A DNA stretch of 45,205 bases from Actinomycetota bacterium. GTDB taxonomy: Bacteria; Actinomycetota; CADDZG01; JAHWKV01; JAOPZY01. Below the pieces are notes generated by a model that ran no database searches, was not told the DNA's origin, and was given only the letters and a program-made list of their open reading frames with translations. The position numbers and the translations under genes are program-made. The stretch is taken from NCBI GenBank assembly GCA_035765775.1, contig DASTWV010000049.1, positions 1 to 45,205 of the forward strand, given 5' to 3'. Below are positions 23,349 through 32,707 of this stretch, in pieces (position 1 is the first letter of the stretch; each line of letters begins with the position of its first letter).

Positions 23349-23639
23349 GTTCTGGAGAACCAACCTCGGGCGTGGCCTCCCGCAAGGGATTCGACCTACC
23401 CGGGCAGCTGAACCGCCACCAGTGAGTCTCGACCGGCCGGGCACCCAACCGCGGACCGGGATGATCCCGCTGCCCCAGAGCGACCGGTTGGGTTCCGGCT
23501 CCGGTTCAGGCATGAGCCGTATGTTTGTGCCGCAGCGGCGCCCCCCTGAGTCCGCTGTGGCTTGTCTGTGAGTGTCCGGGGGTGCTATAGGGGACTCAGC
23601 ACTCACAGACTCCGAACGAGGCCCCGGGCCCGCCCGGCG
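23349..23639. other. Intergenic region with an 11-bp dyad
   Basis: This stretch follows the TSUP gene. Just after its stop, GGTTCT and AGAACC lie two bases apart (23348-23361). Further on GTCTGTGAGTG (23564-23574) and CACTCACAGAC (23600-23610) form a perfect 11-bp inverted repeat with a 25-base spacer that contains CTATAG. It lies just upstream of the TetR remnant and may be a terminator-like hairpin or an old operator. No N-terminal TetR helix-turn-helix is visible in any frame here. Confidence 0.5.
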
Positions 23640-23984
23640 GCGGCTGCCGCCTGGGAGGAGCTGGAGCATGCGCGCCTCGAGCGGTGTGTGCAGCTGGTGC
23701 GCCGTCTCCGACGGGACGGGTGCCTGGCGCGGCACTGGGACATCCCGTCGGCCGCCCGCTGCTTGTGGGCTGTGACTTCCCAGCGGGTCTGGAGCGACCT
23801 GGTCGAGGACCAGGGCTGGTCCACCGCCCGCTACCGGCGCCACCTCACTGCCCTGCTGGAGGCGGCACTCCTGGCACCCGAGCCCGAGCCGCAACCGGCC
23901 ATGGACGCGGACCGGACGGCGCCCGGGACCGGGACCGGAGAAGATGGGCTGGGCGAGGCCGGCGGGGAGGCCCCAACGGGCTGA
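23640..23984 (+). pseudogene. C-terminal remnant of a TetR-family repressor
   Basis: The peptide AARCLWAVTSQRVWSDLVED followed by QGWSTARYRRHLTALLEAAL matches the C-terminal helices of actinobacterial TetR proteins (family pattern LWALTS...LV..RGWS...Y..WL...L...LL). The N-terminal helix-turn-helix is absent, and the only upstream in-frame start is a TTG (23562) inside a hairpin region. The Pro/Gly-rich tail to 23984 is noise. It probably once regulated the adjacent cluster or was left by a deletion. Confidence 0.65.
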
Positions 23985-24052
23985 CCAGGGGATCCCGGGG
24001 CGGGCCGCACTGGCCGCCCGGGGTGGTGCCCGGGAGGGATGAGGGGCGGCGG

Positions 24053-26368
24053 ATGAGCAGGACCGAGCGGGGGCTGCACCGGCTTCCCCTGTCCCGCACG
24101 TCCTTTGTCGGGCGGGCCCATGAGCTCGCCGACCTCGCCGAGCTCCTCACCGCCGGGCACGTGGTGACCCTCACCGGGCCTGGCGGGTCGGGCAAGTCCC
24201 GCCTCGCCCTGGAGTCCGCTGGCCGGCTGGCGGGGATGTTCCCGGATGGGCTCGTGCTGGTGGAGCTCGCCGGGGTCGCCTCCCCGGAGTTGGCCGCCCC
24301 AGCGGTCGCCGGTGCCCTCGGCATCCGGGGCCGGGCCGGGCACGCGCTCTCCGGCGAGATCGCCGAGGCCATCGGAGACCGCAGGCTCCTGCTGCTCCTG
24401 GACAACTGCGAGCACCTCGTTGCTGCCTGCGCCCACCTGGTCCAGTCGTTGATCGGGCGGTGCCCGGACGTGGGGATCCTCTCCACCAGCCGGACTCCCC
24501 TGCGGGTCGCAGGAGAGCGGGTGGTCGCCGTCCCTCCCCTGCGGATCGCCGAGGAGGCCGTTCCCCTGTTCGTCGACCGGGCCCAGGCCGCCCAGGCCCG
24601 GTTCGCCCTCGACGACGCCAGCCGCGCCGCCATCGAGGTGATCTGCCGGCGGCTGGACGGCATACCGCTGGCCATCGAGCTGGCGGCGCCCTGGGTGGCG
24701 GTGATGCATCCCTCCGAGCTGGTGCCCCTGCTCGATCGCCGGTTCGACGTGCTCAAGGGCGGCGCCCGGGGGGCCGCCGAGCGCCAGCGGACGCTCTGGG
24801 CGGCAGTCGACTGGAGCCATGCGCTGCTCGCGCCCGAGGAACGGGCGCTCTACCGGCGGCTGAGCGTGTTCGCCGGTGGCTTCACCCGCGGGGCCGCCGA
24901 GGCGGTCTGCGCCCCGGATGGCTTGGATGGGGGGACCATCCTCGCCGCCCTGGCGTCCTTGTGCGCCTCGTCGATGGTGGTGGCCGAGCCGGCGGCCGCG
25001 GGTGGCACGCGCTACCGGCTGCTCGAGACACTCCGGGCCTACGGGCTCGAGCGCCTCGAGGAGGCAGGCGAGGGGGATGCCTGCCGGGCCCGCCATCTGG
25101 ACTACTTCACCACCATGGCGGAGTCGGCCCATGAGCAACGGGTTCGCGGGGGCGGCCGCTCGGTGGTCGACGTGCTGGAGGCCGAGCGGGACAACGTTCG
25201 GGTGGCGTTGGACTGGGGGCAGGATCACGACCCCGACGCCGCCCTGGGGCTCGCGGGCACGCTGGTCGAGGACGTCCGCCGCTCGCTGTTCGGCTTCCAG
25301 GAGATGGAGGAGCGCCTGCGGGCGCTGCTGGGTCGGTCCGACGACGCCTCGGCTCGCCGGGCACGGGCGCTGCTGGCCGCGGGCTACATGGCGTTGGCTG
25401 CTGCCGAGGACGCCCAGGGTCAGGCCCTCGCCGCCGAGAGTTGCCGGCTCTACGAGGCGCTGGGTGACCGCTGGGGGGAGGCCTGGGCCCACCTAGCACT
25501 GGGCATGGCCGCCTGGCTGGTGGACGACCTGCCCGTCGCCCTGTCCGAGTACCGGCGCAGCGAGGTGCTGCACGCCGAGCTGGCCAACGAGCTGGGGTGC
25601 TTCCGGGCCCGGGTGCGGGGGGCGTTGGCCAGGGCATCGGTCTCGCCGCCGCCGGCCGATTTCCTCGCGGAGTTCGACGCGCTCGTCAAGGAGGGACAGC
25701 GTCTGGGCGATGCGTTCGGCACCGCCCTGGCCCACAGCTGGTGGGCGATGCTCACCCTCGGCGCCGGTCCCGGGGGGCCCAGTCGGGCGGCTGCACGGAG
25801 CGGCGCGCCCCTGTCGGCATACCGGAGCTTCTGGCAGGCGATCGAGTTGCTGCGCCCGAGTGGTGATCCCATCATCCAGCTCCCTCTCGCCGGCCTGGGA
25901 GCCTGTTTTGCCGAGTCCGATCCCGATCTGGCCCTGCGCCTCCTCGGAGCGGCGGAGGCGACCTTCCGCCTGTTCGGCCTGCGCCGGCCACCCGTGCTCC
26001 AGCGATTCATCGGCGGGGCGCTTGACCGAGCGCGGATGCTGGCCGGTGAGCCCCGGGCGACGCTTGCCTTCGCCGCCGGACAGGAGCTGTCGTTCGACGA
26101 GGCAGTTGCCCTCGCCGGGTCTCGTATTCCCAGTGGCGGGGCCTATGGCAGGACCGCCCGGCCCGGGGACCTGACCAGCCGTGAGGAGCAGATTGCCCAC
26201 CTCGTGGCGGCGGGGCTGACCAACCGGGAGATCGCCGAGTCCCTCGTACTCTCCGTGCGCACGGTCGAGAGCCACATTGACCGCATCCTCACGAAGCTGG
26301 GGTTCCACAGTCGATCCCGCATCGCCGCCTGGCTGGCCGAGGAGCCGGCCAGGAGGGGAGATCCGTAG
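24053..26368 (+). CDS. LuxR-family regulator with N-terminal NB-ARC-like ATPase
   Basis: This 771-aa regulator opens TSFVGRAHELADLAELL with Walker A GPGGSGKS (42-49) and a Walker B/sensor segment LLLLLDNCEHLVAAC. Family motifs ILSTSRTPLRVAGERV, LDGIPLAIELAA and WSHALLAPEERALYRRLSVF follow. This is the predicted-ATPase (NB-ARC/STAND) type, and a TPR-like middle comes next. The C-terminal LuxR helix-turn-helix shows LTSREEQIAHLVAAGLTNRE and RILTKLGFHSRSRIAAWL. The start ATG at 24053 is preceded by GGGAGG about 16 bases away. It lies 137 bp upstream of the FAD monooxygenase, which it probably activates. Confidence 0.9.
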   Translation: MSRTERGLHRLPLSRTSFVGRAHELADLAELLTAGHVVTLTGPGGSGKSRLALESAGRLAGMFPDGLVLVELAGVASPELAAPAVAGALGIRGRAGHALSGEIAEAIGDRRLLLLLDNCEHLVAACAHLVQSLIGRCPDVGILSTSRTPLRVAGERVVAVPPLRIAEEAVPLFVDRAQAAQARFALDDASRAAIEVICRRLDGIPLAIELAAPWVAVMHPSELVPLLDRRFDVLKGGARGAAERQRTLWAAVDWSHALLAPEERALYRRLSVFAGGFTRGAAEAVCAPDGLDGGTILAALASLCASSMVVAEPAAAGGTRYRLLETLRAYGLERLEEAGEGDACRARHLDYFTTMAESAHEQRVRGGGRSVVDVLEAERDNVRVALDWGQDHDPDAALGLAGTLVEDVRRSLFGFQEMEERLRALLGRSDDASARRARALLAAGYMALAAAEDAQGQALAAESCRLYEALGDRWGEAWAHLALGMAAWLVDDLPVALSEYRRSEVLHAELANELGCFRARVRGALARASVSPPPADFLAEFDALVKEGQRLGDAFGTALAHSWWAMLTLGAGPGGPSRAAARSGAPLSAYRSFWQAIELLRPSGDPIIQLPLAGLGACFAESDPDLALRLLGAAEATFRLFGLRRPPVLQRFIGGALDRARMLAGEPRATLAFAAGQELSFDEAVALAGSRIPSGGAYGRTARPGDLTSREEQIAHLVAAGLTNREIAESLVLSVRTVESHIDRILTKLGFHSRSRIAAWLAEEPARRGDP

Positions 26369-26505
26369 CCCGCGACGAACTTCCGTAGCGCGCTGCCGTA
26401 GTTCTTCGGTTCCCCTCCCGCGCCCGCCCTCCTAGCGTCGTGACCGGCTCATTGAAGGCGGTCCGCCAAACAGACGGGCGCCTGGCGAACGGGGGAGGGA
26501 GCACC

Positions 26506-28086
26506 ATGTCCAGGGAACCGGTTGTCGTTGTGGGGGCGGGACCGACCGGGTTGCTGCTCGCGGCCGAACTGGCTCGCCGTGGGACGCAGGTCCGCATCCT
26601 CGAGCGGGCCGGGTCACCTTCGCAGGAGTCCCGGGCTAACGGGATCCACTCCCGGACGCTGGAGACCTTGGACCGGCTCGGGATCGCCCGGGAGCTGGTC
26701 GCCCTCGGCAACCCGATCGCTGCGTTCAACATCATCTCGGGGGGCCGCCCCATCCTCCACGTCGACTTCTCCCGGCTCGATGGTCCGTTCCCGTGCGCCC
26801 TTATCGTGCCCCAGTACCAGACGCAGGCGGTTCTGGAGCGGTACCTGTGGTCACTGGGAGTCGGCGTCGAACGAGGGGTGGAGGTCCGGCGCCTGCGCCA
26901 GGGCGGCGACCGGGTGGTGCTCACCACCTCGGCCGGTGACGTGGAGGCCTCGCACGTGGTCGGGTGCGACGGCGCGCACAGCACGGTGCGCCACGAGCTC
27001 GGCCTGCCCTTCGAGGGGCAGGGGTATGGGCAGGACTGGCTGGGCACCGACGTCCAAGTCGATTGGGAGTACCCAAGCACGGAGACCCACATCTTCGCCA
27101 GCCCCGCGGGCGTACTGGGTTGCTTCCCCTTCGGCGGCGGGAGGTGGCGGGTGATGGTGGCCCAGGTGGCGAACCGCCCCGAGGAGCGGGCGAGGCCGGG
27201 CCTTGAGGAGATCCGGGAGCTGGTCGCCCGCCGGGGACCGGCGGGTATGCGCATCGGCGACCCGACCTGGCTGGGGGCCTTCCGTGCTTCCCGGCGCTCC
27301 GCCCCCCGCTACCGGGTCGGCCGGGTGTTCTTGGCCGGGGATGCCGTCCACATCCACAGCCCGGCCGCCGGCCAGGGCATGAACACGGGGCTCGGCGATG
27401 CGGCGAACCTCGGCTGGAAGCTGGCCCTGGTGGCCGGCGGGCAGGCGTGCGACGCCCTGCTGGATACCTACGAGCAGGAGCGGGCGCCGGTGGCCCGCCA
27501 GGTGATCGCGCTCACCCATTCGCTGGTCCAGGTGTTCGGCGCCAAGGCGTTCCGCTCGCCGGCCGGACGGCGGGTCCGGGACCAGCTGCTGCCCCGCTGC
27601 ACCGCCGAGCCGCACGCCGCATCCGCCATTGCCCGGCGCTTCTCCCAGCAGCACGTGAGCTACCGCGGCAGCCGCCTCGCCGCCGGCACCAGCCGGGGGC
27701 CGGTGCGGGCCGGCGACCGGGCACCGGACGTTCCCGGGTGGTCTCCGGCGGGCGGAGCATCCTTCTTCGACGTGTTCCAGCATGGCGGCCATACGCTGCT
27801 CGTTGCGGGGGACCGGCTTCCGGGACCGGCGATCAGTGACCTGTACCCGGGCCTGCCCGAGGACAGCCGCGCGGTCGTCGTGCCGCCCGGCGGCCCGGCT
27901 GCAGCCCGGTACGGGCTGCGAGCGGGGTGGGTCTGCCTGGTCCGCCCGGATGGCTATGTCGCCTACCGGGGCCCCGGTGCCGGGTCCGGGGGATACCTCG
28001 AGGGATATCTCGCCCCGGCGATTCCCTCGGCGGCAGGGTCATCGGGGCCTGCTCCCGCCCCAGACGGGGCAGCGAGCAGGCCCTGA
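26506..28086 (+). CDS. FAD-dependent aromatic hydroxylase (PHBH/RdmE/PgaE-like)
   Basis: This 526-aa group A flavin monooxygenase has FAD motif PVVVVGAGPTGLLLAAELA (5-23), the QSRANGI-like QESRANGIHSRTLETLDRLG, the mid-domain DG motif VVGCDGAHSTVRHELGLPF and the second FAD motif VFLAGDAVHIHSPAAGQGMN. A C-terminal thioredoxin-like domain (about 400-510) is present. Such enzymes hydroxylate aromatic polyketides with NAD(P)H and oxygen. The start at 26506 (GGGGGAGGGAGC upstream) is preferred to 26440. It is convergent with the SnoaL gene and lies next to O-methyltransferase and esterase genes, the set seen in anthracycline tailoring, but no polyketide synthase is near. Substrate unknown. Confidence 0.88.
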   Translation: MSREPVVVVGAGPTGLLLAAELARRGTQVRILERAGSPSQESRANGIHSRTLETLDRLGIARELVALGNPIAAFNIISGGRPILHVDFSRLDGPFPCALIVPQYQTQAVLERYLWSLGVGVERGVEVRRLRQGGDRVVLTTSAGDVEASHVVGCDGAHSTVRHELGLPFEGQGYGQDWLGTDVQVDWEYPSTETHIFASPAGVLGCFPFGGGRWRVMVAQVANRPEERARPGLEEIRELVARRGPAGMRIGDPTWLGAFRASRRSAPRYRVGRVFLAGDAVHIHSPAAGQGMNTGLGDAANLGWKLALVAGGQACDALLDTYEQERAPVARQVIALTHSLVQVFGAKAFRSPAGRRVRDQLLPRCTAEPHAASAIARRFSQQHVSYRGSRLAAGTSRGPVRAGDRAPDVPGWSPAGGASFFDVFQHGGHTLLVAGDRLPGPAISDLYPGLPEDSRAVVVPPGGPAAARYGLRAGWVCLVRPDGYVAYRGPGAGSGGYLEGYLAPAIPSAAGSSGPAPAPDGAASRP

Positions 28087-28105
28087 CGCAGCAACCGGTT
28101 CTCGA

Positions 28106-28543
28106 CTATCCGACGGGCTCGGGCGCGGGCACGAGGCCCAGTTGCTCCAACATCAACAGCCGGTCGAACATGAGGTTGAACAGGGTGTGCTTGCCGTCAC
28201 GGAAGCGGATGACCTGGACGTAGTCGGTGCTGACGGCCCGTCCGGTGGGCGGGATGTCCCCGGCGGGCACCCGGAGCACGCCCTGGTGAGTCCCGCTGAA
28301 GGTGCCTTCCTCGAGGGCCATGTCCTCGAAGAAGTGCACGTCGTGCACCTCGACATGCGCGTCGGGGAAGGCGGCCATGAAGCCCCGGTAAAACTCGGCA
28401 CAGGCTGTCTTGCCCTGACCCCGCACACCGCCAGGCCCCTGGAACACGACGTCGTCCGCCAGCACCTCGGTGAACCCGTCGATGTCATGGGCGTTGAATG
28501 CGTCGGTCCCCCGCTCGAACGCTTCCCGGTTGGTGATCCCCAT
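28106..28543 (-). CDS. SnoaL-like polyketide cyclase (NTF2 fold)
   Basis: This 145-aa protein matches the SnoaL-like family of NTF2-fold cyclases and small isomerases. It opens FERGTDAFNAHDIDGFTEVL, with FQGPGGVRGQGKTACAEFYR, then HVEVHDVHFFEDMALEEGTF, SGTHQGVLRVPAGDIPPTGR and VIRFRDGKHTLFNLMFDRLL. The conserved acidic and His residues around ADDVVFQ and FPDAHVEVHDVHF lie in the family positions. SnoaL closes the last ring of nogalamycin-type anthracyclines, but many relatives have other substrates. AAAGGAGA precedes the ATG. It is the last gene of the leftward set with an O-methyltransferase and an esterase-like hydrolase. Confidence 0.82.
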   Translation of the reverse strand: MGITNREAFERGTDAFNAHDIDGFTEVLADDVVFQGPGGVRGQGKTACAEFYRGFMAAFPDAHVEVHDVHFFEDMALEEGTFSGTHQGVLRVPAGDIPPTGRAVSTDYVQVIRFRDGKHTLFNLMFDRLLMLEQLGLVPAPEPVG

Positions 28544-28736
28544 TGCTGTCTCCTTTCGGTGAATGAACCGGTCGGCAGAAGGGTGGCTCAGGGGGAAGAC
28601 TGTTCGCTATAGGGTCGGCACCCTGGTCTTTTCTCTGCCCACCCTGCGGGACGGGTGCGGCCCACTGTCCCAAGCTTGCTGGGCGCACCGAACCTGCCTC
28701 CCGGTACCCACGCTGTGCACGTCACCGGTCCGGAAG

Positions 28737-29736
28737 CTACCGGGCGAAGATGAGCGTCACGGCAGACGGCGTGGGCTGGAACGACACGTCAGTGAAGCCG
28801 GCCTGGGCGAGCCACGCCTCGTAGTCGGCTCGCCGCCACGTTGCCCCGTGCCTGGTCTTGAGCAGCATGTCGGCGCCGAAGACCAGTGCGAAGGGCGGGC
28901 CGCTCCGAGCGTTGTCAACCACGAAGTCGCTGACGACCAGCGTGCCTCCCGGCCTGAGGGCCTGCCGGAACTTGGTGAAGATCGCCACGTTGTCCTCCGG
29001 TCCCTCCTGGTGGGCGATGCCGGAGTACACGCAGACGTCATACGCCCGCGTGCCGAAATCGGTGGTGTGAAAGTCACCGTCGATGCAGGTGAAGCGGTCG
29101 GCGGCGCCGCGCTCCGCCACGAACCGGCGAGCGATGGCATTGACCCGCGGCCAGTCCAGTTGCGTGGAGCGGGCTGCCCGGTTGACCATGAGCCAGATCG
29201 CCGAGTAGATGCCCGAGCCGCCGCCCACGTCCAGGATCGAGATCTCGCCCGCGTCCGCCAGGCGGAGCCTCTCGGCAGCGATCCGCGCCGCCGGAACTGC
29301 TGATGGGGCGATGGCTGGTACCAGCTCCTCCCAGAAGGGGTTCTCGGGCACCTCGAAGGTCTCCTGCACCACCGGGACCCCGGTCCGGACCACGTCCCGG
29401 CAGGGTCGCCCAGGCCCCAATCTCGCTCAAGAGGAGCCGGGCGAAGCCGCCCAGGTACCCTGGCTGGCCCTCGACCAGGAAGGCGGCAGCCTCCGCCGTG
29501 TTGCAGTAGCGACCGTCCTCCAGCTCCACCAGCCCGAGGCCGAGGAGCCCGTCGAGGAGCGTCTGGGCACCCCGCTCCGAAATTCCGGCACGCCCGGCCA
29601 GCGTAGGCGCCGTGCCGGCACCGGCCTCCACGTGGCTGAACAGCGAGTGGGCGACGGCCGCCCCGAGGATCCCCGAAGCCCAGCCGCCGGTGGCAACCTG
29701 CAGGATGCGCTCGGGTGTGGCTTTCGTGTCGTTCAT
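28737..29736 (-). pseudogene. O-methyltransferase split by a one-base frameshift
   Basis: The N-terminal half (29736 down to about 29400) is the dimerisation domain (GGWASGILGAAVAHSLFSHV, LVELEDGRYCNTAEAAAFLV, LLSEIGAWATL). The C-terminal half continues in another frame with RDVVRTGVPVVQETFEVPEN, motif I ISILDVGGGSGIYSAIWL and ALRPGGTLVVSDF. Both halves align to one Methyltransf_2 enzyme of about 332 aa once a single extra C is removed at about 29397-29400 (CTGCCGG read where CTGCGG is expected). A strong AAGGAGG precedes the start. Either the gene is decayed or the base is a sequencing error; the family is the DnrK/RdmB type of polyketide tailoring enzymes. Confidence 0.82.
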
Positions 29737-29775
29737 TGCCCCCTCCTTGCGCTCTGGGCGCCGGGTGTGCTGCCT

Positions 29776-29790
29776 TAGCCGTAGCGGCTA
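29776..29790. other. Short dyad at the end of the hydrolase gene
   Basis: TAGCCG (29776-29781) and CGGCTA (29785-29790) are exact inverted repeats around TAG, overlapping the stop codon of the alpha/beta hydrolase. It may be a small attenuator or chance. Confidence 0.35.
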
Positions 29791-30624
29791 TGGGCGTGAG
29801 CCGATGATCTCCAGGAAGCGGTCGAGCATCGCGTTCACCTGCTCGGGCACCTGGAGCGTGAGGTAGTGCCCGGAGCCCGCGACGCGCCCGACCAGCACGT
29901 CGGGCCGCAGGCGCCGGAGCCGCTCCAGGTCCGTGGGGGTTTCGGCATGGATGTAGAGCAGCGGGCAGGTCCCGGCGGAAAGCTCGGCGGCGGAGTCGGA
30001 GGCCATGAGGTCGCGAAAGAACGGGACCGCCATCTGGCGGGGAGCCCTCGCCAGGTCTTCCATCACCCTGGCCGTGACCGACGCCGCGTCGTGGGGGCCG
30101 AAGGTTGCCCGGAAGAAGCTCTGCAGGGCTCGTACCCAACCTTCACCCTCCAGGCCGGGGAGCAGGGCGGCGAGGGCTCCCTGGCGCACTGGTTCGGGGA
30201 AGAGAACAACCCCATCCAGCAACACGACGCCGGCAGCCAGGTCTGGCCGGAGTGTAGCCACCTCGAGGGCGACGGGCATGCTGTGGCCGCACAGCACCGC
30301 CAGGGTGACTCCCGCCGCCTCGCAGACGCCGATCACGTCCTCGGCGAAGTCGCGTACGCCGAACCCAGACTCCGGTGTGGCGCTCTCACCGTGCCCGGGA
30401 AGATCGATGGTCAGCACCCGGTGCCGGCGGGAGAGGTGCTCGACCTGGCCCGCGTAGTACCCGCGGTGGCAGAAGGCGCCGTGGATGAGCACGATGGTCG
30501 GGTCGCCCGCGCCAACGATCTCGTAGACAATCCGGCGCCCCCGTACGACGGTGGCCCGTACCGATGGCGAGGCCGGTGGGTGGCTCACCTGCGGCGGGTC
30601 GGAGAGCTGGGCGATGGCGGGCAT
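29788..30624 (-). CDS. Alpha/beta hydrolase (RdmC-like esterase)
   Basis: This 278-aa alpha/beta hydrolase has the oxyanion HG (IVLIHGAFCHRGYYAGQVEH), the loop LTIDLPGHGESATPES, and the nucleophile elbow LCGHSMPVALEVATLRPD with Ser115 (GHSMP, not the usual GxSxG). A catalytic His lies in VAGSGHYLTLQVPEQV near the end. Length and fold match methyl-ester hydrolases of anthracycline pathways as well as many general esterases. The start at 30624 follows GAGGAGG; the longer frame from 30693 is discarded. It lies 51 bp upstream of the broken O-methyltransferase and 107 bp downstream of the TPR-LuxR regulator. Substrate unknown. Confidence 0.82.
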   Translation of the reverse strand: MPAIAQLSDPPQVSHPPASPSVRATVVRGRRIVYEIVGAGDPTIVLIHGAFCHRGYYAGQVEHLSRRHRVLTIDLPGHGESATPESGFGVRDFAEDVIGVCEAAGVTLAVLCGHSMPVALEVATLRPDLAAGVVLLDGVVLFPEPVRQGALAALLPGLEGEGWVRALQSFFRATFGPHDAASVTARVMEDLARAPRQMAVPFFRDLMASDSAAELSAGTCPLLYIHAETPTDLERLRRLRPDVLVGRVAGSGHYLTLQVPEQVNAMLDRFLEIIGSRP

Positions 30625-30731
30625 CTCGTTCCTCCTCTTCCAGAGCGGGTCGGTTCGGATCGAAGCATGCGACCCGAGGCTCCGGCGAGGCATCGCCAGA
30701 ACGGGCCATCCCCGAAGATGGCCAGTCCTGG

Positions 30732-32351
30732 CTATAGGAGGTGCAGGCGGCTGGCGGCCGCGGCGGCGGCCGTGCGGGAAGTGACGCCGAGCTTGGTGAG
30801 CAGATTCGAGACGTGCCGGTGGACCGTGTGCGGGCTGATGACCAGGCGCTCGGCGATGTCGCGGTCGCTCAGGCCCTCGGCGACCAGCCGGAGGACCTCC
30901 ATCTCCCGGCGGCTGAGCCCGGCGTGCGCGCTCGATGGAGGCTCCGGCGCCGGGCGCATGGCGCCGAGGCGTGCGAAGGCCTCAGCGGCAAGCCGGGCCT
31001 CCCGGGCCGCCTCGTCGGCGCTGCCTTCCTGGCGCAGCACCCCCGCCAGGGCGAGGCGAGCCTCGGCGGCCGCATAAGGCAACCCGGCGGCGGCAAGGCG
31101 GTCCACGGCATCCTCCAGCAGCTCCCTTGCAGCCCGCTGGTCTCCCGAACGTGCTTCAACGACGCCCCGGGTTGCAGACGCCGCGGCCGCGAGCGCCGGG
31201 TTGGCGGTGGCCTCGGCCACCGAAGCCACTTCGTCGGCGGCGGCCCGGGCGCCGTCGAGATCGTCCAGGGCGGCGCGGGCCCGGGCGAGCAGCTCCCACC
31301 CCCGGGCGCGCAGCATGCGGTCCTCTGGGGCGACCTGGCGCAGGAACCGCTCCGCCCATCGAGCCGCCGTCCCGGGATCGCCCCGGTCCAGCGCCAGCGC
31401 GGCGTGCCCGATCTGCGCCTGGGGATGGAACGCGACGCGGTCGAAGAGGGCCGTAGCCTCGTCGAGGCGCCCCTGCCGCCGCCGGAGTTCCCCCAGGCTG
31501 GCGAGGGTGTCGCCGACGAGCCCCCGGTGGAGCGCGAGCTGTTCCGCGGCCCCCTGCAACTCCCGTTCCGCTTCGGCCCAGTCGCCCCGCTCGGTGAGCA
31601 CAATCGCGTAGTGGGTGCGGCAGACAGCGAAGAGGCCCCCCAGGCCGGTGCGGCGGCAGAACTCCATCATCCGCGTGCACCATTGGCCGGCCCGTTCGAA
31701 ATCCCGCACCCGCTCGCAGCCGACGATCATCGTGCAGCCAGTGGCCGCGATCAGCTCCACGTCGTGCATCTCGCCCCCCGTGGCGGCCGCGGTGGCTTCA
31801 TCGAGCAGGCGCATCCCCCCGGCGACGTCACCCTCGGACACCAGGGTTGCCCCCCACACTGCGCGCGCCAGCATTTCCACATCGATGAGCCCGAAGCGCT
31901 GGGCGAGCTCCACCGCCTCGACGGCCTTGGCTCGTGCCGTCGCCGGGTCATTGGTGAAGAGGAAGGCGCAGTTGGACTCATGCATCGCCAGGAAGGCGTG
32001 CTCGGGCGACACCTCGACCTCGGACAGGAGCCGGCGGGCGCGCTCGGTCCACCCGTTGAGCGCCGCCATGTCGCCCCGGCGGAGCGCGGCCTCCCGGGCG
32101 ATCTGGCAGGCCACGCGTGCGGAGCCTCGGGCATCCCCCTGCTCGCGGTAGAGCCGGTAAGCCCGTTCCCGGGCCTCTGCGCAGGCGTCCAGGTCCTCGA
32201 GCCACCAGCATGCCCGGGCCAGACCTTCCAGCGTGCCCGGTGACTCCCCACCGGCGAGTGCGGCCTCAAACGCCGCTCGGGCTGTCGCCCACTCGCCGCG
32301 GGCCAGGGCTGCCCGCGCGAGAGCGACCCCGTCCGCTTGCGCTGCCCGCAC
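30732..32351 (-). CDS. TPR-LuxR regulator lacking an ATPase domain
   Basis: This protein is about 539 aa, almost wholly TPR-like helices (for example [60 protein letters not shown]) followed by a C-terminal LuxR helix-turn-helix: [58 protein letters not shown]. No Walker motif is visible, so it differs from the LAL regulators elsewhere in the window. The start is unclear: GTG 32351 is plausible but has no good ribosome-binding site, and the frame continues to 32495. It is the first gene of the leftward set with hydrolase, O-methyltransferase and SnoaL genes, which it probably controls. Confidence 0.82.
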   Translation of the reverse strand: MRAAQADGVALARAALARGEWATARAAFEAALAGGESPGTLEGLARACWWLEDLDACAEARERAYRLYREQGDARGSARVACQIAREAALRRGDMAALNGWTERARRLLSEVEVSPEHAFLAMHESNCAFLFTNDPATARAKAVEAVELAQRFGLIDVEMLARAVWGATLVSEGDVAGGMRLLDEATAAATGGEMHDVELIAATGCTMIVGCERVRDFERAGQWCTRMMEFCRRTGLGGLFAVCRTHYAIVLTERGDWAEAERELQGAAEQLALHRGLVGDTLASLGELRRRQGRLDEATALFDRVAFHPQAQIGHAALALDRGDPGTAARWAERFLRQVAPEDRMLRARGWELLARARAALDDLDGARAAADEVASVAEATANPALAAAASATRGVVEARSGDQRAARELLEDAVDRLAAAGLPYAAAEARLALAGVLRQEGSADEAAREARLAAEAFARLGAMRPAPEPPSSAHAGLSRREMEVLRLVAEGLSDRDIAERLVISPHTVHRHVSNLLTKLGVTSRTAAAAAASRLHLL

Positions 32352-32707
32352 GGGGAAAGGATAGACCCCACTTTGGAAACGGTCGGTAGCGGGGCGATGG
32401 TCCGGGCGAGCGGCACGCCACCGGGGGGCTGGGTGTCTCCCCCCGGGGGCCAGGTGATTGGTCGCTGGTGGGCGAGGCCAGCTGGCCGGCGGCACCCCTC
32501 GGGGTGCAGAGCTCCGGCAGTGGATGGTCGAGCCATCCCGGGTTCCCGATCCGGTTGACGACCCCGTCCTTGCATTCTGGGGCCGGCGGGGCGTGGAGCC
32601 GGGCGTCAGGGAGGGCCGGGGGGCTGGGCTCCGGCGTCGCCGAGCCGGTCAGCTCCTGCGCCCGGGGCGGCGAAGGGCTGGGGCGTGGGGGCGGGATACC
32701 GCAGCCG
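32352..32707. other. Intergenic region, no gene recognised
   Basis: About 356 bp between the TPR-LuxR gene start and the stop of a small conserved gene. GCACCCC (32492-32498) and GGGGTGC (32501-32507) form a tight hairpin, a candidate terminator. The rest is G-rich with no coding signature I can support; possible in-frame extension of the LuxR gene reaches 32495. Confidence 0.4.

Noticed and set aside
28544-28736. Small gene between the SnoaL and O-methyltransferase genes
   Set aside because: No open frame with a start, ribosome-binding site and plausible composition was found.
24053-32351. Complete aromatic polyketide gene cluster
   Set aside because: No ketosynthase, chain-length factor, acyl carrier protein or aromatase was found; only tailoring-type enzymes are supported.
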